Assembly (NCBI GenBank): GCA_038258095.1
Contig: JBBSQE010000115.1
Span: 1 to 10,213, forward strand
DNA: 10,213 nucleotides
Reading direction: 5' to 3'
Source: JBBSQE01 sp038258095
GTDB lineage: Bacteria > Actinomycetota > Thermoleophilia > Solirubrobacterales > 70-9
Of this stretch, positions 1-5,672 are shown piece after piece. The notes below the pieces were generated by a model that saw nothing but the letters and a program-made list of their open reading frames with translations, was not told the origin of the DNA and searched no databases. The position numbers were made by a program, and so were the translations under genes. How positions within the stretch are numbered: position 1 is the first letter of the stretch; the number at the start of each line of letters is the position of its first letter.

Positions 1-803
1 AAGATGCTCAGCGGCAGCATCGGGTCGGTCGCGCGGCGTTCGACGAGGAGGAAGGAGGTCAGCAGCAGACCCGCGCCGGCGGCTGCCACGAGGACGACCG
101 GATCATCGAGGCCACGGCCGCCGGCCTCGACCAGCGCGTAGGTTGCCGCGCCGAGCCCAAGCGCCGCCAGGGTAGCCCCGGCCCAGTCGAGACGGCGCCC
201 CGAGGCGGGTTCGGGCCGATCGTCGGGAAGGTGCCGGAGAGCCAGCAGCGCGGCCGGCATCGCGACAGCGACCACGGCCACGAAGACCAGGCGCCATGAG
301 CCCAAGTTGACGAGCGCCCCGCCCAGGAAGGGCCCGATCAGGGTCGATACTCCCGACCACCCCGCCCACGCGCCGATCGCCCTGCCGCGATCCTCTTCCA
401 CGAAGCTCGCCTCGACGAGTGCGAGGCTGGTAGGCACGACCAGCGCTGCGGCCGCACCCTGTAGGACGCGTGCGGCGATCAATACCCCGCCGCTCGGAGC
501 GAGCCCGCAGGCCAGTGAGGTCGCCCCGAACGCGACGAGGCCGACGATGAAGATCCGACGACGTCCATGGAGGTCGCCGAGCGACCCGCCGAGGATCATC
601 AGCGCTGTCAGGGCGACCAGGAACCCGTTCATCACCCACTGCAGCCCTCCGAGCTCGAGGCCGAGATCGCGACCGATGTCGGGAAGGGCGACCGTGACGA
701 CGCTCGATTCGAGGAAGGCGGCACCCGACCCGAGGACCGCGACCGCCAGCACCCATCGCCCGGCCGCGGATGCGTAGCGCAGCTTGGCTCCCGTTTCAGT
801 CAT
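1..803 (-). CDS. DHA2-family (EmrB/QacA-type) MFS drug transporter, N-terminal part
   Basis: This is the first 267 residues of a major facilitator transporter; the 3' end lies beyond base 1. The family exports drugs or other small toxic compounds across the inner membrane by proton antiport and normally has 14 membrane segments. Here a first hydrophobic segment (about residues 17-38) ends in the LESSVVTVALPDIGRDL signature typical of DHA2 proteins. A loop with motif A (GSLGDLHGRRR, about 73-83) follows, then a motif C-like stretch (about 151-165, GPFLGG) and further hydrophobic segments up to the window edge. The ATG at 803 has no recognisable ribosome binding site and overlaps the stop of a small upstream ORF as ATGACTGA, so translational coupling is possible. 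It is on the same strand as the FAD oxidoreductase and the ArsR gene, so it may belong to the same regulon. The substrate is unknown. Confidence 0.88.
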   Translation of the reverse strand, partial: MTETGAKLRYASAAGRWVLAVAVLGSGAAFLESSVVTVALPDIGRDLGLELGGLQWVMNGFLVALTALMILGGSLGDLHGRRRIFIVGLVAFGATSLACGLAPSGGVLIAARVLQGAAAALVVPTSLALVEASFVEEDRGRAIGAWAGWSGVSTLIGPFLGGALVNLGSWRLVFVAVVAVAMPAALLALRHLPDDRPEPASGRRLDWAGATLAALGLGAATYALVEAGGRGLDDPVVLVAAAGAGLLLTSFLLVERRATDPMLPLSI

Positions 804-1014
804 CGCTTACGGCGCATTGGCAGGTCGCGCCTTGTCTCGGGTCACTTTCATGGTGCACGTTGTCGGAATCGATCTGGTCGGTCAGGTCGACCGTCAGGCG
901 GCCGGCGTGCTGAACCCAGCGCCGACCAGCTTGCCTCGCGCATGACGGGTTTCGGTCTCCTCGAGCGCCGTCACGGCTTTCGTGAAATATCGAAGAACAC
1001 CCCTGCAGCTGCAA
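796..1014 (-). CDS. Possible small ORF (72 aa) preceding the transporter
   Basis: This is a tentative gene. It would start at TTG 1014, with GGAGG ten bases upstream, and stop at 796-798. Its stop overlaps the transporter ATG in an ATGACTGA arrangement, which is the layout of translationally coupled genes. The predicted product has five cysteines, no hydrophobic segment and no domain I recognise. Against it, GC at third codon positions is only around 60%, clearly below the neighbouring genes, and the TTG start is weak. It could be a coupling leader peptide, a decayed gene or chance. The rest of 804-1062 shows no gene. Confidence 0.22.
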   Translation of the reverse strand: MQLQGCSSIFHESRDGARGDRNPSCARQAGRRWVQHAGRLTVDLTDQIDSDNVHHESDPRQGATCQCAVSDD

Positions 1015-1062
1015 TGGTTTTGCGCCTCCAAGCGGCCGAGCATGCTGTTCAGCCTCATCGCT

Positions 1063-2319
1063 TCATGGATGGGCCGGGGCGAGCTCGTTCAGCGGCGTGC
1101 CGGAGTCGGCGAGACGGTCACGGTCCACGCGCAGGCCCGAGCGGATCAGCGCCTGGATCTGGTCGGTGACGTCCCACACGTTGACGTTCATCCCGGCCAG
1201 GATGCGCTGGTCCTTCAGCCAGAAGGCGATGAATTCGCGGCCCGCCACGTCGCCTCGGAACACGACCTCGTCCCAGCCCACGGCGTGGCCGCTGTACTCC
1301 ATCCCGACGTCGTACTGGTCTGAGTAGAAGTACGGGACGAGGTCATAGGCGACCGGGTGGTCGAGCACGGGGTCGCCGGGGTCGGTACCGCCGAGCATGT
1401 TGCGGGCCGCCGCCGGGCCCTGATTGAGCGCGTTGGCCCAGTGCTCGATGCGAAGCTGTCCGAGTCGCGGGTGGCGGGCGTTTGCGACGTCGCCGGCCGC
1501 GAACACGCCCTCGACAGAGGTCTGGAGGAGCTCGTCGCAGACGATGCCGTTGTCCACGGCGATGCCGGTGCCCTCGGCCAACTCGGTGCGGGGCGTCGCG
1601 CCCACGCCTACGACGACGAGGTCGCAGTCGATCACCTGGCCGTCCGACGTGCGCACTCGCTCGACCGTACTGGCGCCCTCGAAACCCTCCACGTCGGTGC
1701 CGAGCAACATGTCGACGCCGTGGTCGGTGTGGACGTCACGGTAGAACGCGCCGGCCTCAGCGCCGAGAACGTGCTCGAGCGGCACCGAGTCCCGGCCGAT
1801 CGCCGTCACCTCAAGCCCCATCTGACGGGCAGCCGCCGCGACCTCCAGGCCGATCCACCCCGCCCCGACCACCACCAGCCGGCCGCCGCGGCCGAGCCGC
1901 TCGCGCAGCCGGTCGGAATCGTCCAGGCTTCGCAGGTAGTAGATCTCGCCGAGCTGGGCTCCGGAGATCGACAGACGACGCGCCTGGGCGCCCGTCGTCA
2001 ACAGCAGCCGGTCGTAGCCCAGCCGCTCGCCACCGGCGAGCACGACCTCCGAGGACGCCGGGACGAGCCGTTCGACGGTCGTGGACGTGCGCAGCTCGAT
2101 CGCATGATCCTCATAGAAGGGCTCGTCGTGGACGTAGACCTTCCCGAGGCCGGCGTTGCCGGCAAGGTAGTCCTTGGACAGCGGCGGGCGCTGATACGGC
2201 CGCTGCGGTTCCGCGCCGATCAGCACGACGCGCCCCTCGAAACCGGCCTCGCGCAGCTCCTCGGCGGCCTTGGCGCCGGCAAGGCTTGCACCGACGATGA
2301 CGTAGGTCTGGTTGCTCAT
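1063..2319 (-). CDS. FAD-dependent NAD(P)H oxidoreductase, ferredoxin reductase type
   Basis: A 418-residue flavoprotein of the ferredoxin/rubredoxin/putidaredoxin reductase group, which passes electrons from NAD(P)H through FAD to a small iron-sulfur protein, often one serving a P450 or dioxygenase. The N-terminal FAD site is G10-A-S-L-A-G15, followed by the group's PYQRPPLSKDYL stretch (41-52, K49). The nucleotide-binding motif is G152-A-G-W-I-G157. The second FAD motif is VFAAGD (272-277), followed by EHWANALNQG (292-301). A C-terminal reductase domain occupies about 325-405. The CxxC redox pair of thioredoxin or lipoamide reductases is absent, which fits this group. The start is fixed by an in-frame TAG two codons upstream, and GGGAG sits unusually close (2 nt) to the ATG. 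No ferredoxin gene is visible in the window, so the partner is unknown. It lies downstream of arsR on the same strand, separated by 168 bp. Confidence 0.93.
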   Translation of the reverse strand: MSNQTYVIVGASLAGAKAAEELREAGFEGRVVLIGAEPQRPYQRPPLSKDYLAGNAGLGKVYVHDEPFYEDHAIELRTSTTVERLVPASSEVVLAGGERLGYDRLLLTTGAQARRLSISGAQLGEIYYLRSLDDSDRLRERLGRGGRLVVVGAGWIGLEVAAAARQMGLEVTAIGRDSVPLEHVLGAEAGAFYRDVHTDHGVDMLLGTDVEGFEGASTVERVRTSDGQVIDCDLVVVGVGATPRTELAEGTGIAVDNGIVCDELLQTSVEGVFAAGDVANARHPRLGQLRIEHWANALNQGPAAARNMLGGTDPGDPVLDHPVAYDLVPYFYSDQYDVGMEYSGHAVGWDEVVFRGDVAGREFIAFWLKDQRILAGMNVNVWDVTDQIQALIRSGLRVDRDRLADSGTPLNELAPAHP

Positions 2320-2441
2320 ATCTCCCTAGCGTCGACCTCGCCTCAGATCTTACGGCCTGCGTGATCCTGGCCGATCTGCTTCCCCGGACGCGGCAGCTCA
2401 CGCCCACGGGGCCAGCTGACCTGATGGTCCTGAAAAGCCCT

Positions 2442-2471
2442 CGTATAGCGATGGAACGGCGATGGGTCGAA
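2442..2471 (-). promoter_or_regulatory. Weak promoter candidate for the FAD oxidoreductase
   Basis: On the minus strand TTCGAC (2466-2471) and TATACG (2442-2447) are separated by 18 nt and lie about 120 nt before the oxidoreductase start. The -10 is acceptable and the -35 weak. The 168-bp gap after arsR leaves room for separate transcription. No copy of the ArsR palindrome is present here, so if this promoter is real the oxidoreductase might be partly independent of ArsR. Confidence 0.22.
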
Positions 2472-2487
2472 TTCCACCGCCGCTGCT

Positions 2488-2886
2488 TCAGGCGCGGCCC
2501 TCGCCGGCACGCCCGGCTTCCACCAGGCAGGTGCCGAGCTCGAGCAATGGGGCGACACAGGGATCGGTGACCCGGTAGAAGACGCGGTTTCCATCCCGGC
2601 GTGGCGCCACGATGCCTCGGTCGACCAGCCGTTGGAGCTGGTTCGAGATCGCCTGGGGCGTCATCTCAAGCGCGGCAGCGAGATCCTGGACACAAACCTC
2701 CGGCTCACGGACGAGCAGCTCGAGCAGGCGCAGACGTGTGTCGCCGGCGAGCATCTTGAAGAGGCCCGCGAGCTCTTTCGCTCGCGGAGCCGCCAATCCC
2801 GCGTCGTTCGCGCGCGATCGCGCCGGGCCGAGCGCCGGAGATCGCGCTTGGTCGAGCGCCGCGGCAGGTGATCCTCGTGCGGCCAC
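2488..2886 (-). CDS. ArsR/SmtB-family winged-helix repressor
   Basis: A 132-residue ArsR-family regulator, a dimeric repressor that leaves its operator when a metal, metalloid or other thiol-reactive signal binds. After a variable Ala/Arg-rich start (1-35), the core runs from KELAGLFKMLAGDTRLRLLELL (about 38-58). The helix-turn-helix follows (VQDLAAALEMTPQAISNQLQ, about 66-85), then the wing RRDGNRVFYRVTD (96-108). C65 sits where classical ArsR proteins have the first Cys of the CVCDL motif, but the second is Gln (VCVQDL). C110 and C120 lie in the C-terminal helix, so a site combining C65 with C110/C120 is conceivable, as in CmtR-type sensors; this is inference. The GTG start at 2886 lies about 7 nt after a TAATAT -10 box, suggesting a leaderless mRNA. 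A later start would remove only the variable N-terminus. A 17-bp palindrome lies immediately upstream, so autorepression is likely. Confidence 0.9.
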   Translation of the reverse strand: MAARGSPAAALDQARSPALGPARSRANDAGLAAPRAKELAGLFKMLAGDTRLRLLELLVREPEVCVQDLAAALEMTPQAISNQLQRLVDRGIVAPRRDGNRVFYRVTDPCVAPLLELGTCLVEAGRAGEGRA

Positions 2887-2892
2887 CCGGCC

Positions 2893-2921
2893 ATATTACA
2901 CAACACCATTGAATGGTGTAG
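2893..2921 (-). promoter_or_regulatory. Candidate arsR promoter
   Basis: On the minus strand a -10 box TAATAT (2893-2898) lies 17 nt from a weak -35 CTACAC (2916-2921). The predicted transcription start falls at about 2886-2887, on or next to the GTG start codon, so the arsR message could be leaderless. The palindrome 2903-2919 fills most of the spacer and touches the -35, so a bound repressor would block polymerase. Confidence 0.45.
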
Positions 2922-2924
2922 CGT
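2896..2924 (+). promoter_or_regulatory. Candidate methyltransferase promoter
   Basis: On the plus strand TTACAC (2896-2901) and TAGCGT (2919-2924) are separated by exactly 17 nt, and that spacer contains nearly the whole palindrome 2903-2919. The -10 is weak (TA and the final T match the consensus). If it is used, transcription would start near 2931, downstream of the GTG at 2923, so translation must begin at a later codon. Confidence 0.38.
2903..2919. promoter_or_regulatory. Perfect 17-bp palindrome, probable ArsR operator
   Basis: ACACCATT, one central base, AATGGTGT: an 8+1+8 inverted repeat without mismatch in an otherwise GC-rich sequence. It lies between the divergent arsR and methyltransferase genes and inside the spacers of both candidate promoters. 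Position, symmetry and length fit an operator for the adjacent ArsR dimer controlling both directions. I found no second full copy in the window. Confidence 0.72.
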
Positions 2925-2998
2925 GGGTCTGACTATCGAAGCAGACCGACCAACCCCGGCCGAGTGGCGATCGCGTGTGCTGGAGGTTCGCCAGCCTC

Positions 2999-3003
2999 AG
3001 GAG
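2999..3003 (+). promoter_or_regulatory. Ribosome binding site deciding the methyltransferase start
   Basis: AGGAG lies six bases before the in-frame GTG at 3010. This is the best Shine-Dalgarno in the region and favours 3010 over the earlier in-frame GTG codons at 2923 (inside the -10 box) and 2977 (no good site). Confidence 0.55.
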
Positions 3004-3009
3004 AAGGCA

Positions 3010-3678
3010 GTGGCCACCTACTCTCGGCTCGCCCCGGTGTACGAGGTCTGGGCGCGGGGCACCGAGTCGAAGGCTCGCCGCTGCGTCCTCGAGCTCGCCG
3101 CACCGCGCGACGGCGAGGCGATCCTCGAGGTCGCGACGGGCACCGGTGTCCAGCTCGCCGAACTCGCGCGCCGCAACCCCACCGGGCGCACCGTCGGCAT
3201 CGAGCTCGCCGATGGGATGCTGGCGCGGACCCGCAAGCGCCTCGAATCGAGCGGCCTGGCCGAGCGTGTGGAGCTGCTGCGGGCTGACGCGCTCGCGATG
3301 TCGTTCGCGGACGAGACGTTCGACCTCGTGACCAACGCCTACATGCTCGACCTGCTCTCCCATGAGGCGATCCCGAAAGCGCTCGCGGAGATGAAGCGAG
3401 TGCTTCGACCGGGAGGCAGGGTCGTGCTCTCCAACATGACGAAGGCCGAGCGGACCACGCATCGACTCTGGGATGCACTGTATGCGCGCGGGCTCGGAGT
3501 GACGGCGAACTGCCGCGGCGTGCTGGCCGCGCCGGTCCTGCGCGAGCTCGGCTTCACCGAGGTGCAGCGAGACTACGTGGCCCAGATGCTGCTTCCGACC
3601 GAGATCGTCTTCGCGCGGCGGCCCCCGGACGGAGGCGCTGCCGGCGGTGCTCAGCGGCGACCGCGAGACCGCCGGTGA
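3010..3678 (+). CDS. SAM-dependent class I methyltransferase (UbiE/Methyltransf_11-like)
   Basis: A 222-residue cytoplasmic methyltransferase when started at GTG 3010; starts at 2977 or 2923 would add 11 or 29 residues. It opens with ATYSRLAPVYEVW, the usual helix before the Rossmann core in UbiE-like enzymes. Motif I is LEVATGTG (39-46), the acidic residue that binds the SAM ribose is E65 in VGIELADGM, and motif III is ADALAMSF with D93. Motif V-like RVLRPGGRVVLSN spans about 130-142. The C-terminal tail is Arg/Gly/Pro-rich and probably disordered. The substrate is not evident; quinones, phospholipids and small toxic molecules are all possible. It has only two cysteines (C25, C168) and lacks the conserved cysteine set of ArsM arsenite methyltransferases. 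It is divergent from arsR and shares its operator, so it is probably induced by the same signal. Confidence 0.88.
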   Translation: MATYSRLAPVYEVWARGTESKARRCVLELAAPRDGEAILEVATGTGVQLAELARRNPTGRTVGIELADGMLARTRKRLESSGLAERVELLRADALAMSFADETFDLVTNAYMLDLLSHEAIPKALAEMKRVLRPGGRVVLSNMTKAERTTHRLWDALYARGLGVTANCRGVLAAPVLRELGFTEVQRDYVAQMLLPTEIVFARRPPDGGAAGGAQRRPRDRR

Positions 3679-3714
3679 GCTCGATCCCGAGGTTCGCCGT
3701 CGGCCGGATCGAGC
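3679..3714. terminator. Hairpin between convergent genes, possible bidirectional terminator
   Basis: GCTCGATCC (3679-3687) and its exact complement GGATCGAGC (3706-3714) form a 9-bp stem with an 18-nt loop. It begins on the base after the methyltransferase stop and ends 13 bp before the stop of the opposing small gene. There is no T-run on either side and the loop is long, so function is moderately supported by position alone. Confidence 0.4.
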
Positions 3715-3727
3715 CGCCCGATCCCGC

Positions 3728-4072
3728 TCAGCCCTTCAGCGCCGTCTCAAACTCTTCGTCGTCTCGCCGCTTGCTCCGCTGACGTTGAGCTTTCAGGTTG
3801 ACCCGTGGGTCGTCCGTGTCGAACCGAACCTTCCCTGACTTCAGGTCGACGAGCAGCGGTGCGGTCGCGCCCTTGGTCAGCCCCTTCATTACCTTGACGC
3901 CAAACTTCTCGGGCTCCTTCAGCTCCACCCGCTCAACCCCGCCGCCCGGCAGCTGATACTCGACGACGTACTTCATGCGCGTATACCACTGGCCGTCTGA
4001 AGAGGGCCGGCGAGTGTGAAGGCTCTCGGCGAGAACCGTCCCGTCGACCCGCTCCCAATTGCGCCTGAGCAT
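3728..4072 (-). CDS. Small conserved-type protein, DUF3592-like fold suspected
   Basis: A 114-residue soluble protein without signal peptide or membrane segment. It reads as alternating beta strands: GTVLAESL (about 11-18), a Tyr-rich segment MKYVVEYQLPGGG (33-45), a charged VERVELKEPEK stretch, and then TKGATAPLLVDLKSGKVRFD (66-85). The last part resembles the small beta-barrel DUF3592-type proteins, whose strands typically end in a 'V-P-V-L-V-D-P' segment. The tail (about 95-114) is strongly charged. The function is unknown and the family link is only by strand pattern. The ATG at 4072 lacks a good ribosome binding site, but an extended -10 element ends nine bases upstream, so a leaderless or very short leader is plausible. 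It converges with the methyltransferase and its 5' end overlaps the opposing response regulator frame. Confidence 0.62.
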   Translation of the reverse strand: MLRRNWERVDGTVLAESLHTRRPSSDGQWYTRMKYVVEYQLPGGGVERVELKEPEKFGVKVMKGLTKGATAPLLVDLKSGKVRFDTDDPRVNLKAQRQRSKRRDDEEFETALKG

Positions 4073-4721
4073 TGTCTTGACCCTATATCAGGTGGACGCC
4101 ATCCTCGATGCTCAGGAGGAGATCGAGGTCGTCGGCGAGGCCGCCGATGGGCACGAAGCCGTCCGTCTGACTCGCGCGCTACGCCCCGAGGTGTGCCTGT
4201 TCGACATCCGCATGCCCGGGATGGACGAGCTCGAGGCGACCCGGCGGCTGACGAGCGGGGAGATCGATGATCCGCCGGCGATCATCGTGATCACCACGTT
4301 CGACCTCGACGAGTACGTGCACGGAGCGCTGAAGGCGGGGGCCCGCGGCTTCCTGCTCAAGGACGCCGGGCCGGAGCTCCTGATCCAGGCGATTCACGCT
4401 GCCGCCAAGGGAGATGCGCTGATCGCGCCGAGTGTCACGGGTCGGCTGCTTGCCGCGTTCGCCGATGCCGGCGCCGGCAGCCCCCCGGTCCAGCCGCTCG
4501 AGCCGCTGACGGCGCGCGAGGAGGAGATCCTGCTGACGGTCGCCGGTGGACACACCAACCGCGAGATCGCCGACGACCTCTACATCCGCCTCAGCACCGT
4601 GAAGACCCATCTCGCGAGCCTGATGCGCAAGCTCGACGCGCGCAATCGAGTCGAGATTGCGATGTGGGCCTACGAGACGGGTCGCATGGAGAGATCCGAA
4701 CGCGACGCAAGCGGGTCTTGA
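4059..4721 (+). CDS. NarL/LuxR-type response regulator with defective receiver N-terminus
   Basis: A two-component regulator: a receiver domain followed by a LuxR/GerE DNA-binding domain. From the TTG at 4059 it has 220 residues. Recognisable homology starts at about A14 (AILDAQEEIEVVGEAADG). The phosphoacceptor is D49 (CLFDIRMPGMD), T79/T80 are in VITTFD, and K101 is in LLKDAG. The helix-turn-helix domain spans about 149-206 (PLTAREEEILLTVAGGHTNREIADDL, then STVKTHLASLMRKL). Missing is the usual start, a first strand ending in a pair of acidic residues (ADD) plus helix 1; the 13 residues before A14 are unrelated. Without the Mg2+-binding acidic pair, phosphorylation should fail, so it is a pseudogene or a phosphorylation-independent regulator. 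No start (TTG 4059, TTG 4077, GTG 4092) has a good ribosome site, and no histidine kinase gene is nearby. Confidence 0.72.
   Translation: MRLSIVLTLYQVDAILDAQEEIEVVGEAADGHEAVRLTRALRPEVCLFDIRMPGMDELEATRRLTSGEIDDPPAIIVITTFDLDEYVHGALKAGARGFLLKDAGPELLIQAIHAAAKGDALIAPSVTGRLLAAFADAGAGSPPVQPLEPLTAREEEILLTVAGGHTNREIADDLYIRLSTVKTHLASLMRKLDARNRVEIAMWAYETGRMERSERDASGS
4082..4090 (-). promoter_or_regulatory. Extended -10 promoter element for the small DUF gene
   Basis: On the minus strand TGATATAGG (TG at 4089-4090, TATAGG at 4082-4087) resembles an extended -10 and ends nine bases before the ATG at 4072. Transcription would start at or just before the start codon. It lies inside the first codons of the opposing response regulator frame, at the point where that protein stops resembling its family. 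Confidence 0.35.
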
Positions 4722-4725
4722 AGCG

Positions 4726-5298
4726 TTAGTCAGGCGAAAGGGCGGCCGGCCGCGAGCCGGCCGCCCACTCGCCCCGCAGAACGGCGAACACCCGCACGGT
4801 CGTCCACTCGCCCTTGAACCAATCGGCATCGACGAACCGCGCCTCGCAGCGGAAGCCGACACGCTCAAGCAGCCGGTGGACGGCAACGTTGCGGTCGTCG
4901 CTCTCCGCGTAGACACGATGGAGACAAAGCGCGAGGAACAGCCTGTCGATGATCGCGTGCAAAGCCTCCGTGGCAACACCCGAGCCCTGGTGTTCCGGTG
5001 CCAACGTCACGCCGATCTCGGCGGTCGCCGGCTGGTCGTCGGTAACCCGCACCGCGCAGTCCCCACACAACTGGCCCGAGTTTCGCTCGAGGATCGCCAA
5101 CTGCAGCCACACGCCGGGTTGGCCGAAGGACAGTCCTCGCTGTGAGGCCAGGAACTCCTCCGCGTCCGCCAGCGAGTAGCTGGTGTCCCACGACTGATAC
5201 CGCGCCACCTCAGGTGCGGCGCGGTACGCCGCGAAGCCAGTCAAGTCCTCGGCCCGGAACGGCCGGAGGGTGAGTCGCTGAGTCACGAATTCCACCAT
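4726..5298 (-). CDS. GNAT acetyltransferase, RimJ/RimL type
   Basis: A 190-residue N-acetyltransferase using acetyl-CoA. It begins with TQRLTLRPFRAEDLTGFAAY, the standard opening of the RimJ/RimL (Acetyltransf_3) group. The AEIGVTLAPEHQGSGVATEAL stretch (about 93-113) carries the acetyl-CoA pyrophosphate loop (Q-G-S-G-V-A). LHRVYAESDDRNVAVHRLLERVGFR (about 125-149) is the group's C-terminal signature. Acceptors include protein N-termini, small amines and antibiotics; the substrate here is unknown. I start at ATG 5298 because homology begins a few residues later; the frame could extend to 5346 but the added residues look non-conserved. The gene ends 4 bp from the convergent response regulator, and its last codons form one arm of a strong hairpin. 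Confidence 0.88.
   Translation of the reverse strand: MVEFVTQRLTLRPFRAEDLTGFAAYRAAPEVARYQSWDTSYSLADAEEFLASQRGLSFGQPGVWLQLAILERNSGQLCGDCAVRVTDDQPATAEIGVTLAPEHQGSGVATEALHAIIDRLFLALCLHRVYAESDDRNVAVHRLLERVGFRCEARFVDADWFKGEWTTVRVFAVLRGEWAAGSRPAALSPD
4740..4766. terminator. Strong GC hairpin, probable bidirectional terminator
   Basis: GGGCGGCCGGC (4740-4750) and GCCGGCCGCCC (4756-4766) form a perfect 11-bp stem with a 5-nt loop. It lies 18 bp after the response regulator stop. Read on the minus strand, the stem is followed by CCCTTTCG, a short T-tract, before the acetyltransferase stop. The whole hairpin is therefore inside the acetyltransferase coding sequence, encoding its Ala/Arg-rich tail. Confidence 0.65.
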
Positions 5299-5516
5299 CA
5301 CGGTTATCTCACATCTTGCCTGTGTTCGAGAGGAACGCAACCTCACTGGGCAAGGACCGCGGCTTGACCACCATCAGGCGGACGTAGGTGGCGATCGGGA
5401 ACGTTGGGCAGCCCGAGCGTGTCCTCCGTCGCCGGGGTGCCAAGGCTAGTGTCGGCCTCGGTGGCCGATTTCGCTCCTCACCTCTCCTCGCCCAGCGAGC
5501 GCTTGAACAGTGATGA

Positions 5517-5589
5517 TGGCGAGGGCCGGGATCGAACCGGCGACACCACGATTTTCAGTCGTGTGCTCTACCAACTGAGCTACCTCGCC
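5517..5589 (-). tRNA. tRNA-Phe (anticodon GAA)
   Basis: A 73-nt cloverleaf on the minus strand. The acceptor arms GGCGAGG (5583-5589) and CCTCGCC (5518-5524) pair fully, with discriminator A at 5517. The D arm reads GCTCAGTTGGTAGAGC. The anticodon arm is CACGA-CTGAAAA-TCGTG, giving anticodon GAA for phenylalanine. The T arm is GCCGG-TTCGATC-CCGGC. The 3' CCA is not encoded (TC follows the discriminator), so CCA must be added after transcription. The flanking stretches 5299-5516 and 5590-5672 show no credible gene. I saw no copy of the tRNA 3' end elsewhere in the window that would mark an integrated element. Confidence 0.97.
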
Positions 5590-5672
5590 TGGGAACTGCG
5601 GACCGGCGGGTCGGCCGGGCCACGGAAGGCTAGCGGCAGCGCGGCTCGGCGGGGCGGGCCGTCGGCTCTCGC

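Noticed and set aside
848..858. ATGGTG at about 850 as a second ArsR half-site before the transporter
   Set aside because: Only six bases match one arm and the opposite arm is missing.
871..1167. 12-bp direct repeat GATCTGGTCGGT at 871-882 and 1156-1167
   Set aside because: A few 12-bp matches are expected by chance in 10 kb of high-GC sequence, and the flanks do not match.
1357..2364. Long plus-strand open frame opposite the FAD oxidoreductase
   Set aside because: It mirrors a strongly recognisable flavoprotein gene. Long antisense frames are expected in high-GC codon usage, and its protein has no recognisable motif.
3010..3678. Methyltransferase as ArsM arsenite methyltransferase because of the adjacent ArsR
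   Set aside because: Only two cysteines are present and not in the ArsM pattern; the sequence is closer to generic UbiE-like enzymes.
5299..5589. tRNA-Phe as an integration site with an element to its left
   Set aside because: I found no repeat of the tRNA 3' end at lower coordinates and no integrase, so the accessory look of 3700-5300 is not explained this way.
5604..5619. CCGGC/GCCGG stem between the second acetyltransferase and the tRNA as terminator
   Set aside because: A 5-bp GC stem without a T-run is ordinary in this base composition.
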